Below are positions 41,044-49,121 of a DNA stretch of 49,121 nt, piece after piece; position 1 is the stretch's first letter; every line of letters starts with the position of its first letter. Below the pieces are notes generated by a model, which saw nothing but the letters and a program-made list of their open reading frames with translations, had not been told where the DNA came from and did not search any database. The position numbers and the translations under genes are program-made. The stretch is from Moraxellaceae bacterium UBA2477. GTDB taxonomy: Bacteria; Pseudomonadota; Gammaproteobacteria; Pseudomonadales; Moraxellaceae. The stretch lies in NCBI GenBank assembly GCA_002342025.1, contig DDPD01000020.1:1-49121 (forward strand), given 5' to 3'.

Positions 41044-41826
41044 ATGCTGACGCGTGTGCAGGCACTGGGTGCTCGTGGTTTAGATGTGGTGAGAACAATC
41101 GGTGCTGCGTCCGTATTTCTTTGGCAGGCCTTGGTGTGCTGGCCGCGCTGGCGCTTAGCCATACCGTTATTAATCCAGCAAATCTACGCCGTGGGCGTGT
41201 TGTCCTTGGTCATCATTATCGTGTCGGGCTTGTTTATTGGCATGGTGTTGGGCTTGCAGGGCTACAACATCTTAATTACCTACGGCAGTGAGCAAGCGCT
41301 GGGTACGTTGGTGTCGCTGACGTTGACTCGTGAACTTGGGCCGGTGGTTACCGCGTTGCTTTTTGCGGGTCGCGCGGGATCGGCGCTGACCGCTGAGATT
41401 GGCCTGATGAAAGCCACCGAGCAGCTGTCTAGTATGGAAATGATTGGTGTTGACCCTCTCCGTCGCATCATTGCGCCACGCTTCTGGGCCGGTGTGCTGA
41501 CCATGCCCATGTTGGCCACTATTTTCACGGCGGTGGGCATTCTGGGTGGACGCTTAGTAGGCGTGGATTGGCTGGGCATTTTTGAGGGCTCTTACTGGGC
41601 CAATATGCAGCAGTCAGTTGAGTTTATTGATGACGTATTGAATGGCTTAATCAAGGCCTTGGCCTTCGGTATTGCTGTGACTTGGATTGCTGTCTTCCAG
41701 GGTTACGATTGCGAGCCCACCAGCGAGGGCATTTCGCGTGCCACGACGCGCACGGTGGTTTATGGATCTTTAGCGGTGTTGGCACTGGATTTCATCCTCA
41801 CCGCTGTCATGTTTGGAGGCGTCTGA
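41044..41826 (+). CDS. mlaE: Phospholipid transport permease MlaE
   Basis: MlaE is the integral membrane subunit of the Mla transporter. The 260 residues equal the E. coli length. Several membrane helices are separated by the conserved GLQGYNILITYGSEQALGTLVSL region. RELGPVVTALLFAGRAGSA contains the family signature, and FQGYDCEPTSEGISRATTRTVV is the C-terminal cytoplasmic loop. The ATG at 41044 lies just after the mlaF stop; long upstream extension in frame lies inside mlaF and is not coding. The stop overlaps mlaD by one base. Confidence 0.95.
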   Translation: MLTRVQALGARGLDVVRTIGAASVFLWQALVCWPRWRLAIPLLIQQIYAVGVLSLVIIIVSGLFIGMVLGLQGYNILITYGSEQALGTLVSLTLTRELGPVVTALLFAGRAGSALTAEIGLMKATEQLSSMEMIGVDPLRRIIAPRFWAGVLTMPMLATIFTAVGILGGRLVGVDWLGIFEGSYWANMQQSVEFIDDVLNGLIKALAFGIAVTWIAVFQGYDCEPTSEGISRATTRTVVYGSLAVLALDFILTAVMFGGV

Positions 41827-42335
41827 TGCGCATTAAATCCCTAGAGTTGCTGGTGGGTGCTTTTCTACTACTGGCGTTTGGTGCGCTGATGTTTCTGGCT
41901 ATTCAAGTCAGTGGCTTGTCCGGCGAAACCAGCAAGGAATCGTACCGTGTGCATGCGCTATTTCAGAATGTAGGCGGTCTCACTGAGCGCGCCAAAGTCA
42001 CTATTGCTGGCGTGAGTGTCGGTCGTGTCGAGTCCATCACCTTGGATGCTAAGACGCAGCAGGCCCGCGTTGAGATGGCCATTAACAGTGAAGTTAACGA
42101 CATCAGCACCGACTCGGTTGCGGCTATTTTGACTTCAGGTCTGCTCGGCGAGAAATACATTGGTTTGACGCCCGGTGCCGACGACACGTTTTTGAAAGAA
42201 GGTAGTCGTATTGAGCAAACGCAGTCGTCGTTGGTGTTGGAAGATTTGATTGGTAAATTCCTGTTCAATAAAGCCACGGAAGCTCCAAAGGCAGCGCCAG
42301 AAGTGTCAGCCGATTCGGCAGATGCAGCGTTTTAA
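41826..42335 (+). CDS. mlaD: Phospholipid-binding MCE protein MlaD
   Basis: MlaD is the hexameric MCE-ring subunit anchored in the inner membrane. It has one N-terminal membrane helix (about residues 8-28) and a single MCE domain (residues 40-115, FQNVGGLTERAKVTIAGVSVGRV and SGLLGEKYIGLTPG). A short C-terminal hydrophobic helix (LEDLIGKFLF) that lines the pore is also present. The 169 residues end with an Ala/Pro-rich tail. Start at ATG 41826, overlapping the mlaE stop. Confidence 0.95.
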   Translation: MRIKSLELLVGAFLLLAFGALMFLAIQVSGLSGETSKESYRVHALFQNVGGLTERAKVTIAGVSVGRVESITLDAKTQQARVEMAINSEVNDISTDSVAAILTSGLLGEKYIGLTPGADDTFLKEGSRIEQTQSSLVLEDLIGKFLFNKATEAPKAAPEVSADSADAAF

Positions 42336-42363
42336 TGCCTGAAGTTACTTTAAGGACTGAGTT

Positions 42364-43041
42364 ATGAAGCGTTTAATGGGTTTGATGATTGTTTCCAGTG
42401 TAATTGCTGCGCCAGCGTTTGCTGCGGTTGCGGTGAATGCTTCTGCATCAGTAGCCGCAGTGGTTAATACACCGGAGGCGAACCCTCAAGTGGTTGTGCA
42501 AAAATCTATTGATAGTCTTGTTGCGCGCATTGTTAAAGAGCGCAAAGCGCTGCAGAAGAGCCCCGCCGCGCTGTCGGCGCTCGTCGATCAAAACATTACG
42601 CCATTTGTGGATATTCCGGGCATTGCCCGTGGTGTCATGGGCCAATATTTCCGTCAGGCAAGCCCAGAGCAGCGGGATCGTTTTGCCAAGACTTTCAAAC
42701 AGAGTTTGATTCGCACCTACGCCAATGGCCTAGCGGGCTATAACAATCAGAAGATTGTGGTGAAGCCCTATACGCCGGGTGCTGACATGAATCGCGCTCA
42801 AGTGGATGTTGAGGTCACGCTGGAGTCCGGCACGATGGTGCCGGTGACCTTCCAGATGGTTCGTGATGGTGCCGGTGTTTGGAGGGCACGCAATTTGATC
42901 ATTAATGGTTTGAACTTAGGTTTGACCTTCCGCAAGCGTTTCGCGGATGTGGTTGAGCAATCGGCCGGCAATTTGGATAAGGCCATTACGGCATGGTCGC
43001 CCGATGCAGCAACCATCGATGTGGTAAAGGCCAAATCATGA
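42364..43041 (+). CDS. mlaC: Periplasmic phospholipid-shuttle protein MlaC
   Basis: MlaC is a soluble periplasmic protein that carries phospholipids between MlaFEDB and the outer-membrane MlaA. The 225 residues start with a Sec signal peptide cleaved after AFA near residue 20. The Tol-tol-like lipid-binding fold follows with DIPGIARGVMGQYFRQAS and INGLNLGLTFRKRFADVV. mlaA is not in the window. The stop overlaps the mlaB start by 4 bases (ATGA). Confidence 0.95.
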   Translation: MKRLMGLMIVSSVIAAPAFAAVAVNASASVAAVVNTPEANPQVVVQKSIDSLVARIVKERKALQKSPAALSALVDQNITPFVDIPGIARGVMGQYFRQASPEQRDRFAKTFKQSLIRTYANGLAGYNNQKIVVKPYTPGADMNRAQVDVEVTLESGTMVPVTFQMVRDGAGVWRARNLIINGLNLGLTFRKRFADVVEQSAGNLDKAITAWSPDAATIDVVKAKS

Positions 43042-43343
43042 CGGCTGTTGTGTCACGCCTAACAGATGGCAATGGCCTCGTGCTGAGTGGCGCGGTGGAT
43101 AGCGCGAATGCGGGGCAGTGTGAGGCCGAAGGCTTGGCGCTTATTGCCGATCTGGCTGCCGGCCCCTGCATCTGTGACTTGTCTGGCCTAACCACCGGCA
43201 ATAGCGTGACGGCAGCGGTGCTCATGTCGTGGCGCCGCGCAGCTGCCAAACGTCAACAGACCTTGACTCTCCGAGCCATTCCCACACGCTTGCATGCGAT
43301 TCTGCAAGCCAGCAATCTACTCCCTGTTTTTACGCCTACTTAA
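43038..43343 (+). CDS. mlaB: STAS-domain protein MlaB
   Basis: MlaB is the small cytoplasmic subunit that binds MlaF and is needed for transporter assembly and activity. The 101 residues form a STAS domain; DLSGLTTGNSVTAAVLM marks the helix that contacts MlaF. Where E. coli MlaB has Asp-Thr, this protein seems to have Asn-Ser (S56), a conservative change at an important site. The ATG at 43038 overlaps mlaC; earlier in-frame codons are within mlaC. Identification depends partly on operon position. Confidence 0.88.
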   Translation: MTAVVSRLTDGNGLVLSGAVDSANAGQCEAEGLALIADLAAGPCICDLSGLTTGNSVTAAVLMSWRRAAAKRQQTLTLRAIPTRLHAILQASNLLPVFTPT

Positions 43344-43355
43344 TAACGAGTTCCG

Positions 43356-43607
43356 ATGAACGCTGCCGAAATACAGTCCCTGCTGACTGCTGCCATTCCT
43401 GAAGCCCAACACATTGCGGTCACTGGCGATGGCGGTAAATTCACCGTCACGATAGTGCATCCGGCGTTTGAAAGCCTCCGACCAGTGGCGAAGCAGCAGC
43501 TTGTCTACGCGCCGTTGCAGACGCATATTGCCAGTGGCGCCATTCACGCCGTCAGCATGCAAACCTTGACGCCAGAAGAATGGCGCAAGATGAAGTTATT
43601 CGGCTGA
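43356..43607 (+). CDS. ibaG: BolA-family protein IbaG
   Basis: IbaG is a small BolA-family protein that pairs with monothiol glutaredoxins and iron-sulfur clusters and influences acid response and envelope homeostasis. The 83 residues hold the BolA fold, with the GKFTVTIVHPAFESL and the RPVAKQQLVYAPL...ITIHAVSMQTLTPEEW-type blocks. It lies 12 bases after mlaB and 28 before murA, the usual place between the Mla genes and murA. Confidence 0.93.
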   Translation: MNAAEIQSLLTAAIPEAQHIAVTGDGGKFTVTIVHPAFESLRPVAKQQLVYAPLQTHIASGAIHAVSMQTLTPEEWRKMKLFG

Positions 43608-43635
43608 TTTTTAAACACTCTTAAGGCGGCGCTTC

Positions 43636-44910
43636 ATGGATAAATTGTTGATTACCGGCGGTCGCGCATTAAGCGGCGATGTACGTATATCCGGTGCAAA
43701 AAATGCGGCATTGCCGCTTTTGGTGGCCCCTCTGTTAGCGGATGGTATTGTGCACATTGGCAATGTGCCTCATCTGCAAGACGTCACCACGATTCTGCAA
43801 GTCTTGGGTTGCATGGGCGTTACCGTGACCATGCACGATAATAATCAAGTCGAAATTGACGCACGTACGCTCACCAGTGCCGTGGCGCCTTATGAGTTAG
43901 TGCGCACGATGCGTGCTTCCATTCTGGTATTGGGCCCCTTGCTGGCGCGTTATGGTGAAGCCACGGTGTCGTTGCCCGGCGGCTGCGCAATTGGTTCGCG
44001 CCCGGTGGATCAACATCTCAAGGCATTGGAAAAGCTCGGCGCAGAAATTCGCGTCGAGAATGGCAACGTCCACGGCAAAGTGAATGGTCGCCTGAAGGGT
44101 GCGCACCTCGTGTTCGATATGGTCACAGTCGGTGGCACTGAAAACATTCTAATGGCGGCCACCCTCGCGGAAGGCACCACCATTATCGAGAACGCGGCAC
44201 GCGAACCCGAAATCGTTAACTTGGCGAATATCTTGATCGCCATGGGTGCGGACATTGAAGGTGCCGGCAGTGATCGCATTGTGGTGCGTGGCGTTGAGGC
44301 GCTGCATGGTTGCCAGCACAATGTCATTCCAGACCGAATTGAAACCGGCTCGTATCTTTGCGCTGGTGCCATCACCGGTGGTCGCGTCCGTACCACAGCG
44401 GCGGATCCTACTCAGCTTGATGCCGTCTTGTTGAAACTACAGGAAGCGGGTGCGCACATTAATACTGGTGCCGATTGGATTGAGCTGGATATGCAAGGTC
44501 GCCGCCCAAAAGCGGTGAGCTTCCGTACGGCGCCTCACCCTGCCTTCCCAACTGATATGCAAGCGCAATTCATGGCGCTGAATACGGTTTCAACGGGCGT
44601 CAGCACGATCAGCGAAACCATTTTCGAAAATCGCTTCATGCATGTGCCTGAGCTCAGCCGCTTTGGTGCCAAGATCGCTGTTGATGGCCACACCGCAATC
44701 ATTACCGGGGTGGAAAAGCTCATGGCGGCTCCTGTGATGGCCACTGACTTACGCGCGTCGATGTCACTGGTCTTGGCGGGTTTGGCTGCCGAAGGCAGCA
44801 CGGTCATTGATCGTCTTTATCACATGGATCGTGGCTATGAGCGTCTGGAAGAGAAGCTCGTTGGCTTGGGCGCTGACCTGCGTCGCATCTCTTCGCGGAG
44901 CGGTCGATGA
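43636..44910 (+). CDS. murA: UDP-N-acetylglucosamine 1-carboxyvinyltransferase
   Basis: MurA adds enolpyruvate from phosphoenolpyruvate to UDP-GlcNAc, the first committed step of peptidoglycan synthesis. The catalytic cysteine, C117 in PGGCAIGSRPVDQH, is present, which is the fosfomycin-sensitive form. N-terminal ISGAKNAALPLL and C-terminal YHMDRGYERLEEKL complete the two-domain EPSP-synthase-like fold. The length is 424 residues. AAGGCGG lies before the ATG at 43636. The stop overlaps hisG by 4 bases. Confidence 0.97.
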   Translation: MDKLLITGGRALSGDVRISGAKNAALPLLVAPLLADGIVHIGNVPHLQDVTTILQVLGCMGVTVTMHDNNQVEIDARTLTSAVAPYELVRTMRASILVLGPLLARYGEATVSLPGGCAIGSRPVDQHLKALEKLGAEIRVENGNVHGKVNGRLKGAHLVFDMVTVGGTENILMAATLAEGTTIIENAAREPEIVNLANILIAMGADIEGAGSDRIVVRGVEALHGCQHNVIPDRIETGSYLCAGAITGGRVRTTAADPTQLDAVLLKLQEAGAHINTGADWIELDMQGRRPKAVSFRTAPHPAFPTDMQAQFMALNTVSTGVSTISETIFENRFMHVPELSRFGAKIAVDGHTAIITGVEKLMAAPVMATDLRASMSLVLAGLAAEGSTVIDRLYHMDRGYERLEEKLVGLGADLRRISSRSGR

Positions 44911-45551
44911 GCTTGATTATTGCCCTCTCGAAAGGACGTATTCTCAAGGACACCCTGCCCTTGCTCGCCGAAGCTGGCATTGAGTTGCTGGAAGATCCGG
45001 ACAAGAGCCGTAAGCTGATTTTCCCCACTACACAAGAGGGCGTGCAGATCGTTATCTTGCGCGCCACCGATGTGCCCACCTTCGTGCAAAATGGCGCGGC
45101 AGATATCGGTGTGGCGGGTAAAGATGTGCTGGTAGAGCATGGCGCAGAAGGTATGTACGAGCTTGTCGACTTGCAGATCGCCCGCTGCCGCCTCATGGTA
45201 GCTGGCAAGGTAGGCGCGACTAAACCGGCTAGGCGTATGCGTGTGGCCACTAAGTTCGTCAATGTCGCCAAGCGCTACTATGCAGAGCAGGGCGAGCAAG
45301 TCGAAATCATTAAGCTGTATGGTTCGATGGAGTTGGCGCCGATCATGGACCTCGCGGACCGCATCGTGGACGTGGTGGACACTGGTAAGACGCTGAAAGA
45401 AAACGGCCTAGAAGCCCTAGAATTAATTATGCCGGTGAGCTCGCGATTGATCGTGAACAAAACGGCGATGAAACTGAAACAAGCTAGAATTCAACCTTTG
45501 GTCGATCAACTTCAGGCTGCGGTAACCCGCCGAGAAGTTGCCCACGCCTAA
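44907..45551 (+). CDS. hisG: ATP phosphoribosyltransferase, short form
   Basis: HisG starts histidine synthesis by joining ATP and PRPP. The 214 residues lack the C-terminal regulatory domain of long HisG, so it should need HisZ, a histidyl-tRNA-synthetase-like partner that is not in the window. DIVDTGKTLKENGL-like sequence is the PRPP-binding loop (here VDVVDTGKTLKENGL). The start overlaps murA by 4 bases; the his genes therefore share the murA transcript, as in pseudomonads. Confidence 0.96.
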   Translation: MSLIIALSKGRILKDTLPLLAEAGIELLEDPDKSRKLIFPTTQEGVQIVILRATDVPTFVQNGAADIGVAGKDVLVEHGAEGMYELVDLQIARCRLMVAGKVGATKPARRMRVATKFVNVAKRYYAEQGEQVEIIKLYGSMELAPIMDLADRIVDVVDTGKTLKENGLEALELIMPVSSRLIVNKTAMKLKQARIQPLVDQLQAAVTRREVAHA

Positions 45552-45560
45552 GACCACCGT

Positions 45561-45587
45561 CGGCCCCGTCGTGACGATGCCGGGCCG
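45561..45587 (+). repeat. GC-rich hairpin between hisG and hisD
   Basis: CGGCCC (45561-45566) pairs with GGGCCG (45582-45587), with a possible inner CG/CG pair. It lies in the 66-base hisG-hisD gap and has no T-tract; a role in messenger processing or stability is possible. Confidence 0.35.
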
Positions 45588-45617
45588 TGGGTCCGGCAGA
45601 ATACGATGAGGAACGAC

Positions 45618-46940
45618 ATGTCGGTAATGCAACGCTTCAATAGCCAAGATGCTGATTTTGGTCGCACGCTGGATCAACTGCTGGCGTGGGAAGGCGTCTC
45701 CGACGCAGCCGTGCAAGCCACCGTCAATGAGGTGATCGCCCGTGTTCGTCGCGAGGGCGATGCCGCTGTCGTCGATTACACCAATCGTTTTGATCACGTC
45801 GCGGTGGCCGATATGGCTGCGCTTAGCATTCCATTGCCACGCTTACAGGCAGCCTATAACGGCTTGCCACCTGAGCAGCAGCAGGCGCTGACCATCGCTG
45901 CCGATCGCATTCGCCGTTATCACGTGCACCAACGCCAGGGCTCCTGGCAATACACCGAGGCAGACGGCACAGTGCTTGGGCAGCAAGTCATGCCACTGGA
46001 TCGCGTTGGGATTTATGTGCCAGGCGGCAAGGCCTCTTACCCCTCATCGGTGCTGATGAACGCCATCCCTGCGAAAGTGGCCGGTGTTGCGGAAGTCGTG
46101 ATGTGTGTGCCTACGCCGCGTGGCGAAGTGAACGAGTTGGTGCTGGCCGCCGCCTGGATCGCCGGTGTTGATCAGGTATTTACTATTGGCGGTGCGCAAG
46201 CCGTTGCAGCCTTAGCTTATGGCACGGAGTCCGTGCCGCGCGTGGATAAGATTGTTGGCCCGGGCAATATTTATGTTGCTACAGCCAAGCGTCAGGTCTT
46301 TGGTCAAGTTGGTATCGACATGATTGCGGGGCCGTCGGAAATTTTGATTTATTGCGACGGCAAAACCGACCCGGCTTGGATCGCCATGGATCTTTTTTCG
46401 CAGGCCGAACATGACGAACAGGCGCAGTCGATTTTGCTCAGCGCCGATGCCGACTTCCTTGATGCGGTTGCTGCTGAAGTAGAGCGGCTATTGCCGACCC
46501 TTGAGCGCGAGGGCATCGCACGTATTTCGCTGACAGAACGAGGCGCGCTCATCCAAGTCCGTGATGAGGCCGATGCCCTGGCGCTCATTAACCGGATTGC
46601 GCCGGAACATCTCGAACTTTCCGTGGCTAATCCGGAAGCGCTGCTGCCGGAGATCCGCCATGCCGGGGCCATTTTCATGGGGCGGTTTACCCCGGAAGCT
46701 TTGGGTGACTACTGTGCTGGCCCTAACCACGTCTTACCGACATCCGGGACGGCACGCTTTTCTTCACCACTGGGTGTGTACGACTTCCAAAAGCGCAGCA
46801 GCTTGATTGGCTGTTCTGCTGCCGGCGCGTCCACCTTGGCCAAGGTGGCTTCCGTGCTGGCGCGTGGCGAAGGGCTGACGGCCCACGCGCGTTCCGCCGA
46901 GTATCGTTTATTGCCGGATGACGCGGAGGTGAAGTCGTGA
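45618..46940 (+). CDS. hisD: Histidinol dehydrogenase
   Basis: HisD oxidises L-histidinol to histidine in two NAD-dependent steps, using one Zn2+. Conserved blocks include YVPGGKASYPSSVLMN, the FTIGGAQAVAALAYGT region, SQAEHDEQAQS with a zinc ligand and the catalytic base region IAPEHLEL, and the GPNHVLPT motif. The start at ATG 45618 (MSVMQRF, 440 residues) has GAGGA about 7 bases upstream; an in-frame ATG at 45606 overlaps that ribosome-binding site. The stop overlaps hisC by 4 bases. Confidence 0.96.
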   Translation: MSVMQRFNSQDADFGRTLDQLLAWEGVSDAAVQATVNEVIARVRREGDAAVVDYTNRFDHVAVADMAALSIPLPRLQAAYNGLPPEQQQALTIAADRIRRYHVHQRQGSWQYTEADGTVLGQQVMPLDRVGIYVPGGKASYPSSVLMNAIPAKVAGVAEVVMCVPTPRGEVNELVLAAAWIAGVDQVFTIGGAQAVAALAYGTESVPRVDKIVGPGNIYVATAKRQVFGQVGIDMIAGPSEILIYCDGKTDPAWIAMDLFSQAEHDEQAQSILLSADADFLDAVAAEVERLLPTLEREGIARISLTERGALIQVRDEADALALINRIAPEHLELSVANPEALLPEIRHAGAIFMGRFTPEALGDYCAGPNHVLPTSGTARFSSPLGVYDFQKRSSLIGCSAAGASTLAKVASVLARGEGLTAHARSAEYRLLPDDAEVKS

Positions 46941-48010
46941 GCCGCTTTTGGAGCCCCTTCGTACGTGATCTCGTCCCGTATGTGCCGGGTGAGCAGCCGA
47001 AAATTGCCAATTTGGTGAAGCTCAATACTAACGAGCATCCCTTTGGGCCATCGCCACGCGCCTTAGCGGCCATGCAGGCCGCCGTCGGCGACGACTTACG
47101 TTTATACCCGGATCCTAATGCCGATCAGCTGAAAAGCACCATCGCAGACTATTTTGATCTGGCAAGTCAGGGCGGAGATAAGTCCTGGGTCTTTGTGGGT
47201 AACGGGTCGGATGAAGTCCTTGCGCATGCCTTTCATGGCCTGTTTCAGCACGATAAACCGTTGCTGTTTCCAGACATCACTTATAGTTTTTATAAGGTCT
47301 ATGCAGGTCTGTATCACATCGCCTATGAAACGGTGGCCTTAAACGCCCAGTTCCAGATTGACCCCACGGACTATGCCCGCCCGAACGGCGGCGTGATTTT
47401 TCCAAACCCGAATGCCCCCACCGGTTGTTTGTTGCCCTTGTTTGCGGTTGAGCAGATCTTGCAAGCGAACCCAGAGGTTGTTGTGCTGGTTGATGAGGCC
47501 TATATCGACTTCGGCGGCGAGAGTGCGGTGAGCCTGGTCGGGCGCTACGACAATTTATTGGTCACTCAGACGCTTTCAAAGTCGCGTGCCCTAGCAGGCC
47601 TGCGTGTGGGTCTGGCTGTGGGTCAGCCACATTTGATTGAAGCACTGGAGCGCATCAAAAACAGTTTTAACTCGTATCCCTTGGGGCGAGTGGCGCTGGC
47701 GGGTGCACAAGCCGCGTTTGAAGATAAGTCTCACTTTGAAGCGATGCAGCAAATGGTCATCATGCAGCGTGACTCGCTTGAATTGAAACTTCAGCGATTG
47801 GGCTTTGATGTGCTGCCTTCGGGCGCGAACTTTGTATTTGCACGCCACCCTAACCATCGTGGCGCTGATTTAGCCCAGGCTTTGCGCGAGCAGGCTGTAT
47901 TGGTGCGGCACTTCAAGCTACCGCGAATCGAAGACTTCTTGCGCATTACGATAGGCACGCCCGATCAGCATCGGGCGCTCTTATCGGCATTAGAGGCGAT
48001 TCTGGCTTAA
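46937..48010 (+). CDS. hisC: Histidinol-phosphate aminotransferase
   Basis: HisC is a pyridoxal-phosphate aminotransferase of fold type I. It makes histidinol phosphate from imidazole acetol phosphate and glutamate. K215 in LSKSRALAGLRVG binds PLP; LNTNEHPFGPS near the N-terminus, NPNAPTG and VDEAYIDF are family motifs. The length of 357 residues is normal. It starts with GTG at 46937, overlapping hisD as GTGA. It ends 4 bases from the convergent protease gene; no separate terminator was seen. Confidence 0.96.
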   Translation: MSRFWSPFVRDLVPYVPGEQPKIANLVKLNTNEHPFGPSPRALAAMQAAVGDDLRLYPDPNADQLKSTIADYFDLASQGGDKSWVFVGNGSDEVLAHAFHGLFQHDKPLLFPDITYSFYKVYAGLYHIAYETVALNAQFQIDPTDYARPNGGVIFPNPNAPTGCLLPLFAVEQILQANPEVVVLVDEAYIDFGGESAVSLVGRYDNLLVTQTLSKSRALAGLRVGLAVGQPHLIEALERIKNSFNSYPLGRVALAGAQAAFEDKSHFEAMQQMVIMQRDSLELKLQRLGFDVLPSGANFVFARHPNHRGADLAQALREQAVLVRHFKLPRIEDFLRITIGTPDQHRALLSALEAILA

Positions 48011-48014
48011 CGCC

Positions 48015-49121
48015 TCATTGCTCTCGGCTGCGCTGCTTGGGGCGCTCACCCATAGTGACCTTGAGTGTGCGCAGCTTGCCTTCGCGTAGTACCTCAATTT
48101 CAGCCGTGCTGTTGGGTTTTAGGCTGGCGATTTGACGAATCACTTGGTCGGCGCTGATGACTTTCTCGCCCATCACTTTCTTCAGCTCATCCCCAGCTTG
48201 CAGGCCGCCTTTATCGCCGGGGCCATTCGGCATCACACCGGCAATAATAATGGGCTGAGGGTTTTGCGCTGTGCCCATGTCTGCACTGCCAGCGATCTCA
48301 ATGCCTAACCAGCCGCGAACCACATGGCCTTGGCGAATGATGTCTTGCATGACCTGTTTAGCTAAAGGGGCGGGTATGGCAAAGCCAATGCCCATGCTGC
48401 CGCCTGAGCGTGAGTAAATCGCAGTATTTACGCCCAAGAGGTTGCCGCTGACATCCACTAACGCGCCGCCGGAGTTGCCGGGGTTGATGGCGGCATCGGT
48501 TTGAATAAAGTCCTCATAGGTATTAATGCCCAGACCACTTCGGCCGATGGCAGAGATAATACCTTGGGTTACCGTTTGCCCCACGCCAAACGGGTTGCCA
48601 ATAGCCAGCACCACATCGCCTACGGCACTTGCCGATGTTTTGAACGGTAATACCGGTAGCTTATCGAGCTCAATTTTCAGTACGGCCAAATCTGTGTCGG
48701 GATCGGTGCCAATGACCTTGGCGCTGACCTCACGGCCGTCCCTGAGTGCAACGACAATGCTGTCGGCACTGGCAACGACATGATCGTTGGTCAGGATATA
48801 GCCATCACTCGACACAATCACACCTGAGCCTAAGCTAGAGGCCGTTCGCTCTCGCGGCAGTTGTTCGCCATGAAAACGAAACCACGGATGCTCCAGCAGG
48901 GGGTGTGTGAGGGTTCTAATTTTTTGCGTGGTGTAAATATTCACTACAGCAGGTGCGGCACGATTCACTGCGGGAGCATAGGAAATAGGCCCCGAGCTTG
49001 CTGCCGTGTGATTGGGCAAGGCAAACTCCTGCGCCAGCTGAGGGTCGTTCTGCGCGACGCGGCTAGGCCAGCTATCATGCCAAGAGATATAGCCGACGAC
49101 GCCCGCAAGCGCGAGCCAAGG
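48015..49121 (-). CDS. algW: Membrane-anchored DegS/AlgW-type serine protease, cut by the right edge
   Basis: HtrA-family proteases of this type sense misfolded outer-membrane proteins through one PDZ domain and cut the anti-sigma factor of the envelope stress sigma factor. The triad is His in LTNDHVVAS, Asp in DPDTDLAVLK and Ser in PGNSGGALVD. One PDZ domain follows (about the last 100 residues). The frame stays open past position 49019 to the edge, where a hydrophobic segment (LALAGVVGYI) looks like the membrane anchor, so the 5-prime end is missing. A single PDZ domain and an anchor separate it from DegP/DegQ. The place beside hisC is as for algW in Pseudomonas. Confidence 0.87.
   Translation of the reverse strand, partial: PWLALAGVVGYISWHDSWPSRVAQNDPQLAQEFALPNHTAASSGPISYAPAVNRAAPAVVNIYTTQKIRTLTHPLLEHPWFRFHGEQLPRERTASSLGSGVIVSSDGYILTNDHVVASADSIVVALRDGREVSAKVIGTDPDTDLAVLKIELDKLPVLPFKTSASAVGDVVLAIGNPFGVGQTVTQGIISAIGRSGLGINTYEDFIQTDAAINPGNSGGALVDVSGNLLGVNTAIYSRSGGSMGIGFAIPAPLAKQVMQDIIRQGHVVRGWLGIEIAGSADMGTAQNPQPIIIAGVMPNGPGDKGGLQAGDELKKVMGEKVISADQVIRQIASLKPNSTAEIEVLREGKLRTLKVTMGERPKQRSREQ

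Overview
The window reads as a chromosomal segment of a gammaproteobacterium of the order Pseudomonadales. This rests on gene order: comF/bioBFHCD followed by two long acyl-CoA dehydrogenases, and the run gatCAB / mreBCD-maf-rng-yhdP-nit / yjgA-npr-rapZ-hpf-rpoN-lptBAC-kdsCD / mlaFEDCB-ibaG-murA-hisGDC / algW-like protease. Both blocks match the Pseudomonas aeruginosa layouts I know (around PA0500-PA0508 and PA4446-PA4484). No ptsN lies between hpf and rapZ and no tldD follows the nitrilase gene, so this is probably not Pseudomonas itself; a Moraxellaceae-like or neighbouring lineage is possible. No rRNA, tRNA, insertion sequence, phage or CRISPR array was seen. No gene-free stretch exceeds 300 bases.

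Layout. Positions 1-2217 (minus strand) hold a cut M14-type zinc carboxypeptidase, corA and comF. Positions 2311-6927 (plus) hold the biotin operon bioBFHCD, without bioA. Positions 7164-10849 hold two paralogous acyl-CoA dehydrogenases of about 595 residues, closed by a clear terminator. Positions 11002-19395 hold one 2797-residue predicted lipoprotein, the most unusual gene here. It has three Calx-beta-like repeats, a neutral-ceramidase-like zinc amidase domain that appears to keep its metal ligands and serine, an alpha/beta-hydrolase with a GNSQGG elbow, and a C-terminal module of about 660 residues that I do not recognise. Positions 19399-23409 (minus) hold gatCAB plus a small lipoprotein of unknown function.

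Positions 23618-32855 (plus) hold cell-shape and RNA-processing genes: mreB, mreC, mreD, maf, rng, yhdP and a nitrilase-family amidase. Positions 32872-40086 (minus) hold yjgA, npr, rapZ, hpf, rpoN and the Lpt/Kdo genes lptB, lptA, lptC, kdsC and kdsD. Positions 40239-48010 (plus) hold mlaFEDCB, ibaG, murA, hisG, hisD and hisC. Positions 48015-49121 (minus) hold a membrane-anchored DegS/AlgW-type protease cut by the right edge.

How the genes work together. The right two thirds is an envelope hub: lipopolysaccharide precursor and transport (Kds, Lpt), phospholipid asymmetry (Mla), peptidoglycan precursor (MurA), elongasome (Mre), an AsmA-like lipid transporter (YhdP) and an envelope-stress protease. 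In the left third, an inferred link is that the giant lipoprotein hydrolyses external lipids (amide and ester bonds) and the adjacent acyl-CoA dehydrogenases start beta-oxidation of the released acyl chains. The candidate new system is this giant enzyme, its inverted-repeat upstream region and its neighbours.
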